Made by a program: the position numbers and the translations under genes
The notes under the pieces: generated by a model
Told to the model about the DNA's origin: nothing
What the model saw: only the letters and a program-made list of their open reading frames with translations
Database searches by the model: none
From: Corella eumyota
Lineage: Eukaryota > Chordata > Ascidiacea > Phlebobranchia > Corellidae
Assembly (NCBI GenBank): GCA_963082875.1
Contig: OY720099.1
Coordinates: 17,527,066 to 17,591,065, forward strand
Direction: 5' to 3'
DNA: 64,000 nucleotides
Part shown: one piece after another, positions 1-9,404 of the stretch
Layout of the letters: each line of letters opens with the position of its first letter
How positions within the stretch are numbered: position 1 is the stretch's first letter

Positions 1-79
1 ACCAACAAATTTTCTTAAAATATTTGTTAATTTATTTATGTGAAAATTTTTATTTTTTTTAATATTTATATTTATTTAG

Positions 80-988
80 GTTTAATTTTATTTTCTGACA
101 CAAGAGATTTTAATAGCGTTGTTCGTTCCATGCAATCGGTAAGTTAAAATAATATAAAAAAAAAATTTTTTAAATCAACTTTAATTTTATAAATTTGATT
201 TTAATAAGGTTCTTGGATTTGCAATGGAGGCGTTTACGTCATCAGAAATCTTGGATATTTATCCAATCACAGGCGGAGTTTTTCTTTTCGTTTACGTCAT
301 GATTTTCACGAACATCTTCGTGAATCTCACGGCAGGGATTTTCGAGAACGCATTTCGTGAATCAAAATTAATGATGAGAGATTTCACGAAAAAGGGAAAA
401 CTTTTAACATTCGGTAGAAAACAAATTAGGTGATTATATACTCAATTTTTTTTTTTTTAATTTACACATTTTAAACATTAAAAAGCCGGCAGCGTGGTGT
501 AGTGGTAAGAACACTTGCTACACCATATGAGGACGGGAGATCGATCCCCACTCCTCTGACGCTATAAACCGTAAAAACTTCTGCTGATCCAGCACTTTAT
601 TATCAATAATCGGGCAATTATCGCAAACTGTCACAGACGACTCGAGACTGGGTCGAGGTAACTGATGTTGCTCTACGTTTAGGTCGCGCATCCGACCTTC
701 CCACATCGATGATAAAGATATATACAAAAAAGCTTTTGTTTTAAAGTAGTAATGATTTTTATAGCCTGTAAACAAAACTATTTTGGAAGTAAATTTGCTT
801 AAAAACCTTAAATTAAAAAAGCACAAGAAAGTTTTTATTTATTTTGCAAAACAGATTATAATTGGTTTCTGTTTATGTTGTTCAGATCTTTGTTTGTGAT
901 CAAGGGAGCGAAGTTGCAGAACAAGACAGATGCAGAAAAGAAAGAATTTAATTTATTGTTAGAAAGACAAAATAAAACAAAATTATAA
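80..988 (+). CDS. C-terminal exons of a polycystin/TRP-like cation channel (partial, continues off the left edge)
   Basis: Three exons fit in frame: 80-138, 209-429 and 886-988 (stop at 986-988), each with AG before it, and with GT after the first two. The middle exon encodes a pore-helix-like stretch followed by a hydrophobic segment (GGVFLFVYVMIFTNIFVNLT), then a charged tail. This order of pore loop, last membrane helix and short cytoplasmic tail resembles polycystin-2/PKD and related TRP channels, where the last helix lines the pore. The tail after the helix is only about 55 residues, so no large C-terminal domain follows. The last intron (430-885) holds a SINE. The family assignment rests on the pattern of one helix and is tentative; another six-helix cation channel is possible. 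Confidence 0.5.
485..731 (+). mobile_element. tRNA-headed SINE, copy 1
   Basis: It starts with GCCGGCAGCGTGGTGTAGTG, a tRNA A-box-like head, and ends with the family tail GATAAAGATATATAC plus A-run. The B-box region and the middle are shortened and diverged relative to other copies. It lies in sense orientation in the last intron of the channel gene. Confidence 0.85.
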
Positions 989-1489
989 AGTTTATTTTAG
1001 AGTTAGGAAAATCAGTTTTTCACAAAATTTTAGGTTGTGGTCCAAATATTTTAGGTTGTGGTACAGTAATTTTTGTTGGCAGGCGCTAAGACTTGGTAGG
1101 GCCTATTTAGAACAAAAATATCTACTAAATACCACAAGTACTAAAATATGTAAGGTTCTCGGGATAAACGAAAATTGTTTATCGCATTCAAAGTGAACTT
1201 CTTATAAAATATTAAGACACGACAGCTTATACCGTTTCGCAAATGTTTACAAAAACTTAAGTTTATTCTTTTTCTCTTTGTTTACTGCCAAGTATCATGT
1301 TGCACTTGTCTGCGGAGGTTGAGTTGGTACCTAATGTTGATTTCCCTTTGTTCAAAGCGTAACTTGATCAATCGTGACTTGTTTAAAGCCTTTCTTTTGG
1401 CTTTGTTTTTTTTTTGCTAAACAATATACATTTGAATTTTTTGAAGCATTTGTATGTATGTGTGACGTTTGTAAGCAATCAAAGGCATA
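989..1489. other. Intergenic: channel 3' end and promoter region of the first flavin-protein gene
   Basis: No coding exon seen. The part from about 1085 onward resembles the sequence upstream of the second flavin-protein gene (about 2400-2740), so the duplicated unit included promoter DNA. The counterpart of the second gene's TATA box is the weaker AATATACA near 1423-1430. Confidence 0.6.
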
Positions 1490-2134
1490 ATGCCATTAAA
1501 TTTAAATCTAGACGTTAGCTTTAAAAGGCATTTTAGTGACGAAGAACTAAGCTTAGTCAACCCGATTTTGCGCTTTCAAGAATGGGTTGGATTAGAGCTA
1601 AAGCAAAACATATTTGCTAAAACTGTCTCCCTCGCTACGTTGTCTAACGGGAAACCAAGAGTAAGGGTTGTCGCTTTAGGCAATGATGACGAGTCAGGAT
1701 TTTGCTTTGATACCTACAAAAACTCGATGAAGTTTAAAGAAATAGAAAAAGATCCTAACGTGGCTTTTACTGTTATGTGGCCAATGACTATGCGCACAGT
1801 AAGAGTTGAAGGCATCGCAGAAGTAATTCCTTCAGTTAAAAATTCTGCTTACTATACGTGGATGACCAAAGAGAGATTAAACGCCCAGAGTTCGGTCAAA
1901 ATAGGAAATGTTATAACCGAGATGGACTACAAAAAGTTACAAAAAGAACACGAGGTACTTAGAGAGAAGTATGCAGGAGTTGAAGATATTCCAAAGCCAG
2001 ATTTTATAAAATCTTTTCGAATTGTTCCTCAAACAATCGAATTTCTCGATGAGTTTCCAACAGATTTAGAAGAAAGAATACGATTTGATAAAAATTCTGA
2101 ATCAAAATGGGAATTTGTTAGACTGAACCCATAA
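1490..2134 (+). CDS. Pyridoxamine 5'-phosphate oxidase-family flavin protein, copy 1 (divergent)
   Basis: An intronless 214-residue open frame, close to the length of bacterial PNPOx (about 218). Family features in order: a split-barrel FMN-binding region near residues 44-110 with an SLATLSNGKPRVRVVAL segment, a WPMTMRTVRVEG strand, and a C-terminus ending in RLNP, like the RLAP end of the E. coli enzyme. PNPOx oxidises pyridoxine or pyridoxamine phosphate to PLP with FMN. By my recalled alignment several PLP-contacting residues are replaced here: the Lys after RxVLL is Gly, the R-x3-S phosphate pair is absent, and the C-terminal RLHDR reads DLEER. FMN binding is plausible but PLP synthesis is doubtful. 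The second copy at 2741 is about 90% identical (22 differences). A polyadenylation signal lies at 2221-2226. Confidence 0.85.
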   Translation: MPLNLNLDVSFKRHFSDEELSLVNPILRFQEWVGLELKQNIFAKTVSLATLSNGKPRVRVVALGNDDESGFCFDTYKNSMKFKEIEKDPNVAFTVMWPMTMRTVRVEGIAEVIPSVKNSAYYTWMTKERLNAQSSVKIGNVITEMDYKKLQKEHEVLREKYAGVEDIPKPDFIKSFRIVPQTIEFLDEFPTDLEERIRFDKNSESKWEFVRLNP

Positions 2135-2220
2135 AATCACATTGAATTTTTATATCAGATATATATAGGGGTGCATATTTTAACAAATTAGTGTTCTTAG
2201 TTTTTAGTCAGATTTTTTAA

Positions 2221-2226
2221 AATAAA
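2221..2226 (+). terminator. Polyadenylation signal AATAAA for flavin-protein copy 1
   Basis: Canonical AATAAA hexamer 87 bases after the stop codon. Confidence 0.5.
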
Positions 2227-2680
2227 CTTTTAAATAAAAAATACGAAAAAATCTACATGTTCAATTAACTATGTACTGGTTGAAAAGTTGTTTACAATAG
2301 TAAAATATGAACAAATTGTAAAATTTATTCTCCAAATTAAAAAAATTGCTGTGTTGCGACCATATTGAATCTTAAACTTAGTAAATTTGTTTTTTTTGCA
2401 TTGCGAAGGTTGGGTTAAGCCTATTCAGCACAAAGTAATCTACTGAATAAAGCAAGTATATGCAAGGGAATCGCAAAAACAGTTTTTTTAGAACTTTCAA
2501 AATAACTTGGCACTAAATTTTGCTACACAACAGCTAATACTTGTTCTCAACGACTAAGTTTATTCCTTAAATTTCTATAACTGCAATATAGTCTGTTATA
2601 TTTCACTTGGTTAAAAGCGTAGCATAATTAAGCGTGACATGTTTGAAGCATTTCTTTCCGGTCTTTCTCTAATCAAAATA

Positions 2681-2688
2681 TATATAAG
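2681..2688 (+). promoter_or_regulatory. TATA box of flavin-protein copy 2
   Basis: TATATAAG lies 60 bases before the ATG at 2741. The equivalent site before copy 1 is degraded, which suggests different expression of the two copies. Confidence 0.5.
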
Positions 2689-2740
2689 CCTTTAGGCGTT
2701 TGTATGTGTGTGTAATAATGTTTAAGCAACTTAAAACATA

Positions 2741-3385
2741 ATGCCTTTAAATTTAAATCTTGACGTTAGCTTTAAACGGCATTTTAGTGACAAAGAATTA
2801 AGCTTAGTCGACCCAATTTTGCGTTTTCAAGAATGGGTTGAATTGGAGCTAAAACAAAACATATTTGCTAAAACTGTTTCGCTTGCTACGTTGTCTAACG
2901 GGAAACCAAGAGTAAGGGTTGTCGCTTTAGGCAATGTTAACGAGTCAGGGTTTTGCTTTGATACTTACAAAAATTCAGCAAAATTTAAAGAAATAGAAAA
3001 GGATTCAAATGTAGCTTTTACTGTCATGTGGCCAATGACTATGCGCACAGTAAGAGTTGAAGGTGTAGCTAAAGAAATACCTTCAGTTGAAAACTCGGCA
3101 TACTATTCGTGGATGACCAAAGAGAAATTAAACGCCCAGAGTTCGGTCAAGATAGGCGAAGTTATAACTGAGATGGAATACAAAAAGCTACAAAAAGAAC
3201 ACGAGGGGCTTCAAGAGAAGTATAAAGGTGTTGAAGATATTCCAAAGCCAGATTTTATAAAATCTATTCGAATTGTTCCGCAAACGATTGAATTTCTCGA
3301 TGAGTTTCCAGCAGAATTAGAAGAAAGAATACGATTTGATAAAAATTCTGAATCAAATTGGGAATTTGTTAGACTTAATCCATAA
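2741..3385 (+). CDS. Pyridoxamine 5'-phosphate oxidase-family flavin protein, copy 2 (divergent)
   Basis: An intronless 214-residue frame in tandem with the copy at 1490 and identical in length without gaps. The two differ at 22 residues, mostly conservative changes, and silent changes are common, so the coding sequence appears to be under selection. It has the same fold landmarks: an FMN-region segment PRVRVVALG, a WPMTMRTVRVEG strand and a C-terminal RLNP. It shares the replacement of the RLHDR signature by a DLEER or ELEER form, so loss of the PLP site predates the duplication. AATAAA occurs at 3392-3397, just past the stop. The real substrate is unknown. A flavin reductase, a cofactor-binding pseudoenzyme or a shifted substrate are all possible. 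Confidence 0.85.
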   Translation: MPLNLNLDVSFKRHFSDKELSLVDPILRFQEWVELELKQNIFAKTVSLATLSNGKPRVRVVALGNVNESGFCFDTYKNSAKFKEIEKDSNVAFTVMWPMTMRTVRVEGVAKEIPSVENSAYYSWMTKEKLNAQSSVKIGEVITEMEYKKLQKEHEGLQEKYKGVEDIPKPDFIKSIRIVPQTIEFLDEFPAELEERIRFDKNSESNWEFVRLNP

Positions 3386-3962
3386 TTTAAAAATAAATAT
3401 TATCATCGGTTACCTGAACGCGTTTCGATACTTATAAATCATTTTAAGCTCGCTTTTTTAAAGAACTTCTAAAATAAAAAATAAAAAACGTACTTTGTGT
3501 TATTAAATTCATATAATAAAAATATAAGCTAAGCTTTGTACTGGTAATAAAGCTGTGTAAATTTAAAAAATATAAACAAAACATTAATCAACTTTGTGTG
3601 TTAAGATTATATATATTTCAGGCAGATTTTTTTAACTTTTCAAAAGCTAGGATTAAAAAGTGGTATTAAATAAGCACCCACGCCGGTACGCCATTACTCG
3701 CACTTGTATTTTCATGCACATGTTATATACAATTTTAATCTGTTTACAATATACACACTATCACATAATAGCTATTCTTCCATATTTACATCTTCTTCTT
3801 TCAGAAGTTGTGCGTAATATCGCGCTACCTAGCGAAAAAGATCAGTTTTTTTAGTATTTTACTACCTAAGGTAACTGTTTCTCAGTATATTTTATTTGAA
3901 AAACAACACATATTTTTGATTTTTTTAAGTTTAATGGACCTAATACATGATGTTTTACTTAC
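3386..3962. other. Intergenic; probably lost end of the folate-receptor-like pseudogene
   Basis: No last exon (VAEYYRLIKE type) for the minus-strand pseudogene could be found here, although the other two copies have one. A short open frame at 3660-3854 has no recognisable domain. Otherwise AT-rich sequence. Confidence 0.5.
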
Positions 3963-4973
3963 TTCTTTATTTGGATTTTTGCCTTCAAACTGAAACACGA
4001 CGCAAGGTTGATCATCACTCACCAATCTTTTGGCATTCACTTCCTTCTTTGCATACGTTTATTCCTGTAAAAATGTTTAAAATTGTAAAAAACAGAGTCC
4101 AAAATTTTTGTCAAATGTAAGTTTAGATAGAGTTTTATCACGCTAAAAATCCTATACTGAAACATTTTGCTGTACCTGTGGAATAGTCAAAGTCTGTTGC
4201 CCAGTTTGTCGCACAAGTATAATCATCAGCACAAGCATTAAACCAACTTAAACATGTCGAATTACAGAGCGGTACATTTTTAATTGAAGTTTTTCTTCGA
4301 TCATCATTTCTCTTACAAAAAAAAAACATAATAAAAATACATATTTTAACATTTTTTACATGTTTAAGTTGTTCTTTTGGTTAGTACAAATAGGCTAAAT
4401 TAAAAATGTTATAACAAAAACGTGAAGATTAAAAAGGCTTGGTTCATGTTACTTGTTGTGGGGATTGCAAACAGGCCATAGCTTAAAATATGTCCTAAGG
4501 CCATAATCGCAATTTCATTGGCAAAAAAGTGATTTTTATTGTAGCAATATTATTAAAATGCCTTTTATTAGAAAAATGTACTTTTAACAATAACTTGACC
4601 AACCTCTTTCAACCACGGGCCTTGATAAGGATGATGGTTTGCTCGAACTGCAATGGTCAAAGTTAAAAAAATTGCTGTCATTTCCATCAATATATGATGA
4701 TTCTATTAAAGCAGTGTCACAACACGATAGGTTTTTGTATACTGAGCACTACAATAACAAAAATAAATTGAAAGGCTTGCATATGTACTGTAGAAGAAAA
4801 TCTTTGTGCAAATATTCGAAATATAATTTTAAACTTACCGTTCCTGTTAGATTTATTTCTGGCCCAGGCTCCGTTTTGTGAAATTTTGAAATTGCACATT
4901 CTTCTGAATAGCTTCCAACAGATTTTTTTAGCAATACGCAAACTAAGATTGCAGTTAAGCCAAACACTTTCAT
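3963..4973 (-). pseudogene. Folate-receptor-like gene, copy A (pseudogene)
   Basis: Four exon remnants on the minus strand: 4973-4839 (signal peptide, then FHKTEPGPE), 4748-4604, 4311-4176 and 4064-3963. Compared with the intact copy at 5435-6886, exon 2 lacks 53 bases and exon 4 lacks 59 bases. Both deletions break the frame: exon 4 reads into a stop just after its deletion. The terminal exon is not found. Exon 3 still has an open cysteine-rich segment with the LCNSTCLSWFNACADDYTC pattern and ends at a canonical GT donor, unlike its two sisters, which use GC. The first exon and its start are intact, so a secreted fragment could still be made. I interpret it as a decayed tandem duplicate. Confidence 0.8.
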
Positions 4974-5434
4974 TTTATTGTTTTTTCAACACATCTATTG
5001 AAATCCTTTTTAAAGATTCTAATATGGGTTAAAAAACTAATAGGATATAACAAACATACTTAAAAAAACCTCTATCTCTATAGACGCAATTTTGTAATAC
5101 ACATTTTAAAGTTTAACTTTTTTTAATTTAATTTGATTGCCTTAGGGCGTATTAAATATTTTATGCATTTACAAAGGTAATATTCTTATCTTTAGACAAT
5201 GTTTATCATTTAATATTTATTATAAATTTTACATTTTTTAGATATTACTTGATTTTTTTTCTAAAACATTTACAACACAAATATTTCTTAAATTTGTGAA
5301 CTTTTATTAAATACAATTAACGTAGCATTATTATAAAGTTAAAAGGGGTTAAACGTTAAAGCAAATTATTAAAAGTCACCAAACTATTGTTAGTTATTTG
5401 ATATCAATTGCACACATGCGATGTCAACTAAAAG
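4974..5434. other. Intergenic between folate-receptor-like copies B and A
   Basis: AT-rich spacer with the 3' end of copy B and the promoter side of copy A. No gene seen. Confidence 0.5.
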
Positions 5435-6886
5435 CTAATCATCTTCGTTTCCCATCTCTTTTATAAGTCTGTAATACTCTGCCACCTATAAAGCAATGTG
5501 TACATCAAAAATTAAGCAGTAAATATAAAAATCTCTAAAAAATACTTAAAATAAAAAAAGGGTTTAATTTAAAAGAAACTTTGTTATTTAAGAATTGCAT
5601 TATATTCAGACTTTAAAGTTTTTTTTTGTACTGCAGTTGCGTTTTACTTACTTCTTTATTTGGATTCTCTCCTTCAAACTGAAACACGACGCAAGGTTGA
5701 TCATCACTTGTTACAATAAAGTCATCGTAAAGATGTTCACAGAAATCAATGTAATCTGTGAATAGATCACCAATCTTTTGGCATTCACTTTCTTCTCTAC
5801 AGACGTTTATTCCTTTAAATATTTGCAAACGCAAGCGTTAAAAATTAAGTTAGTAAATAAAGGATTTCACAAAACGTAGGGTCCTTCGTTTAATAAAATT
5901 CATAGATAAGGTTTTACATTGAAAAATGAATTAAGGTTTTTTGCCTGTGGAAAAGTCAAAATCTGTCGCCCAATTTCTAGCACAAGTATAATCATCAGCA
6001 CAGGCATTAAACCAACTTAAACATGTTGAATTACAAAGCGGCAAATTTTTATACCCGGTGTTTTTTACTGGGTTGTGATCGATCTAAATTGCAAAAAAGT
6101 GAATAAAAACTGTAACAAACAACTTCTGAAATAGTTGGGTAAAAATTTAAACGAAAGTATGTATTATTTTTACTATTTTGAAATGGTTGTTTGGTTATGG
6201 AAAAAATACATGCATGATTTAAAAACTTAAAGTAGCTGTATTAACTCTGTTTTGTTAATATTTGTTAAGATAGGATATTGAAGGATAGTCACGCAAAAAG
6301 TTTAACTTAGTTTGTAATCGCGTGTAAAAAGATTAAGTTTTTTGCAGGATTGCTGCAATTAAACAAATAAATATATATTCTCATTCTTTTAAAAATGTAA
6401 TATTCTTACCTTTACTAACCAAGGACCTTGGTTAGGTGAACACACAAAAAAACAAAAGTTTGCCTGAAATTGTGCAATGCATTGATCAGATATTGCTGGT
6501 TTGGAAGCACAATGATTAAAGTTAAAGAATGTGCTGTTATCCCCATGCACGTAAGTTGATTCTGCCAAAGCAGTTGTGCAACAAGATTGGTTCTTAAAAA
6601 TTGAGCACTAGAAATATTAAACATCGATAAATTCCTACTTTTAACTATTCAAAATTAAACTTGAAAAACAGTTTTTTTTTTGAGCTTTTATGAATTATAA
6701 TTTTTGAACCCTATACAAATATTTAAAGAAACAGGTTTTTTTAATCACCGCTCCTGTTAAATCTTCTTCAGGTCCTGGCTCTGTTTTATGAAAAATCGAA
6801 TCAGCACATTTGTCTTCAAAAGCTTTAACAAAATGTCGTTTCAGCAATATGCTTAGCAATATTGCACATATACAGTATTTTATCAT
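5435..6886 (-). CDS. Folate-receptor-family secreted protein, copy B (appears intact)
   Basis: Five minus-strand exons in frame: 6886-6749, 6607-6410, 6083-5945, 5812-5652 and 5485-5435, giving 228 residues. It has a signal peptide (residues 1 to about 21), then the family landmarks: HKTEPGPEEDL, Cys-Cys pairs, VCSPNQGPW, LCNSTCLSWFNAC, a YTC-x2-NW segment and GENPNKEVAEYY near the end. Human folate receptors share this cysteine frame. There is no hydrophobic C-terminal GPI signal, so it is probably secreted. Ligand residues known from FOLR1 are altered: the HKGW segment reads ATDF and the WRKER motif is missing, so tight folate binding is unlikely. Intron 3 has a GC donor (CACAG|GCAAAA). The start at 6886 gives the best signal peptide; an in-frame ATG 15 codons upstream exists. 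Confidence 0.85.
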
Positions 6887-7438
6887 CTTTATGTCTATTT
6901 TAATTTTGTAGTGGACGTTTTCGTTAATCAATTCCTAACAATTCTAAAAATTATACGGTATTAAAAATGAAATATACTTTGCAATTTATATAAACTTCTG
7001 TAGGTTAAACCTTTTTTTAATTAATATTATGCCTTGAGGCTTATATTATACGTGATTTTTTTTCAAAACGTAATTTACAACACGAGTTGTTTTGTATTCA
7101 ATTTCGTGTATAGTTCTAGATATTTAATTTTTTTATTTAAATTTAAATAGTTTTTGTTGTTTTAAATAAAACTTTACCAAAATAGAATTTTTTTGGTAAA
7201 ATTTTAAAATGTATGGCTAGTAAATCTTAATTTAAAAAAAAGGACAAAAGCTTTTCACTTTAAAATTATTTCTTTATTGATCTATCACAATTATTTTTAA
7301 ACTTAGTGAACTTTTATTAAATGAAACCCATCAACGTATCTTAGCAATTCTTTCAAAGTTTAAGCGTAAAAGTAAATATTTATACATTTTTTGTAAGCGC
7401 TTTGTTATTAGTTGCTCACATCAAATAACAATTACAGG
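6887..7438. other. Intergenic between folate-receptor-like copies C and B
   Basis: AT-rich spacer containing the promoter side of copy B and the 3' side of copy C. No further gene seen. Confidence 0.5.
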
Positions 7439-8876
7439 TTATTCAGAGTCATTTTCCACTTCTTTTAGAAGTCTGTAATATTCTGCCACCTATAAAGCAA
7501 TAGGTATATTAAAAAGTAAGTAGTAATACTTTATGTGCTAGAATGAGTTTTACTGACTTCCTTATTTGGATTTTCGCCTTCAAACTGAAACACAACACAA
7601 GGTTGATCATCACTAGTTACAATAAAGTCATCGTAAAGATGTTCACAGAAGTCAATGTAATCTGTAAATAGATCACCGATCTTTCCACATTCACTTCCTT
7701 CTCTACAAACGTTTATTCCTTTAAAAATATTTTAACATAAAAAGCAATATTTTTTTTTTGATTGTGCAAAACTTTTTTTTGTAATATTTGCTTGTGAGTG
7801 TTACTTAAGATCAGAAGCAACCGTTTAATTTTAAATAACGTAAATATATAAACTATTTCACAAAACGTAGGGTCCTGTGTTTAATGAAAAAAGAAGTATT
7901 GCATTTTAAAAAGCAAAATTGTGTAATATTTCTTGCCTGACGAAAAGTCAAAGCCTTTCACCCCCCATTTCGTAGCACAAGTATAATCATCAGCACAAGC
8001 ATTAAACCAAGTTAAACATGTCGAGTTACAGAGCGGTACATTTATAAACCCGGTTTTCTTTACAGGGTGATCGATCTAAATTATAAAAAAACTCTTAAAA
8101 CAAAAACAAAAAACTTATTGAAATGGCTAGACATACATCCAATAGATATTATTTAGCAATTTTAATATATATACACTGTTTGGTTATGTTTTTGAAAATA
8201 CATGAAAGATTAAAAGATTAATGTATAGCTGTTTCTATTTTGTTTATATTTGTTCAGTGTAATAGGATATTACGGGATAGTCACACATAGCATTCTACTT
8301 ATTTGTAATCGCATTAAATGTAAAAAGATTAAGTTTTTTTTGCAGAATTGCAGCAATTATTGCTCAAGCATAGACAATTTTATGTTAGTGGTTGACTTTG
8401 TAATTTTACTTACCTCCACCAACCAAGGACCTTGGTTAGGTGAACAGGCGTAAAAACAAAAGTTTGCTTAAAATTGTGCAATGCATTTATCAGATATTGC
8501 TGGTTTAGTTTTGCAATGTTCAAAACTAAAGAATGTGCTGTTATCTCCATGCACGTAAGTCGACTCTGCCAAAGCAGCTGTGCAACAAGATCTGCTCTTG
8601 AAAATTGAGCACTAAAAATAATAAACATAAATAAAAACCAACCGTTTAAAGTTAGGTCTAACTGTTTTTTAGGTTATATAATTTATAATTTTTACATCGT
8701 AAATTAAAAAAAAAACATGTTAATTTATTAACCGGTCCTGTTAGATCTTCTTCGGATCCAGGTTCGGCTTTATGAAAAATTGATTCTGCACATTGGTCCT
8801 CAGAACCTTCAACAAAATGATGTTTCAGCAATATGCTTAGCAATATTGCGCAAACATAATATTTTAGCATTTTCAT
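7439..8876 (-). pseudogene. Folate-receptor-like gene, copy C (one in-frame stop)
   Basis: Five minus-strand exons match copy B in number, phase and nearly in length: 8876-8733, 8611-8414, 8075-7937, 7718-7558 and 7489-7439. The signal peptide, the cysteine frame, CSPNQGPW and GENPNKE are kept. Exon 2 has a TAA at 8470-8468 where copy B has CAG, so the predicted protein stops after about 95 residues. All other splice sites and frames are good, although exon 4 uses a GTCAGT donor and intron 3 a GC donor (GTCAG|GCAAGA). The rest being intact suggests a very recent loss, a stop that is polymorphic, or a single sequence error. It is called a pseudogene for this allele only. Confidence 0.65.
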
Positions 8877-9404
8877 TTTAAGTTAAATTTGAAGTAAGCG
8901 TTTTTTTTGGACGACTTTGTCTCTAAAATAATCATTAAGTAAAAAATTACTGGAGAGGTACAAATTAAAAAGGTGTCTTAACTTTTCTTAAATTTAAACA
9001 ATATAAAAAATAGATCCACAAATTTCCATTGGTTATTTATATTAACATCTGTAAGTTCAGCCTTTTTCTATTTATTTTACATGCCTCAAGGTTATTTTTT
9101 TGCATGTTTTACTTAAAAATGTACCTTGCAAAACGTTTTGTTTTGTACCTAAATTGCAAAAAAAATTGACTTTTTTTGTTAATAACTGCTTGACAAAATA
9201 AAAGTTTTATTTCGGTAATTATTTGAAATGTAGCTGAAATATATTTTCAACGGAGGACAAATATAAAAGTTCAAAAAAGAAAAAAGCAACAAAAGATTGA
9301 TGCCTCTGAGTAAACTCGCTATAGCGAATTATAGTGAAACAGTAGTAAAGCATCTAAAGTTTTTCCAAGCTTTTCAAGGCACAAAAAAGCTAATAAATAG
9401 AAAA
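8877..9404. other. Divergent intergenic: 5' sides of folate-receptor-like copy C (-) and transgelin (+)
   Basis: About 530 bases between two head-to-head starts. It contains a TATA box for transgelin at 9262-9269 and no clear second gene. Confidence 0.6.
9262..9269 (+). promoter_or_regulatory. TATA box of the transgelin gene
   Basis: TATAAAAG lies 143 bases before the ATG. Transcription would then begin near 9290-9300, at or just before an in-frame upstream ATG at 9300, which supports the family-like ATG at 9405 as the real start. Confidence 0.55.

Larger units (their letters stand above)
2135..2740. other. Intergenic between the two flavin-protein genes
   Basis: Holds the 3' UTR of copy 1 and, from about 2400, a diverged duplicate of the upstream region of copy 1. 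No additional gene seen. Confidence 0.6.

Noticed and set aside
1490-3385. Horizontal transfer of the intronless flavin-protein genes from bacteria
   Set aside because: Base composition and flanking style match the neighbours, and lack of introns alone is weak evidence; a phylogeny would be needed.
3660-3993. Short plus-strand open frames near 3660-3993
   Set aside because: No family resemblance, and the second overlaps the reversed last exon remnant of the folate-receptor-like pseudogene.
9300-9404. An in-frame N-terminal extension of transgelin
   Set aside because: The TATA box at 9262 puts the transcript start at about this ATG, and the family start MANxGPSYG is at 9405.
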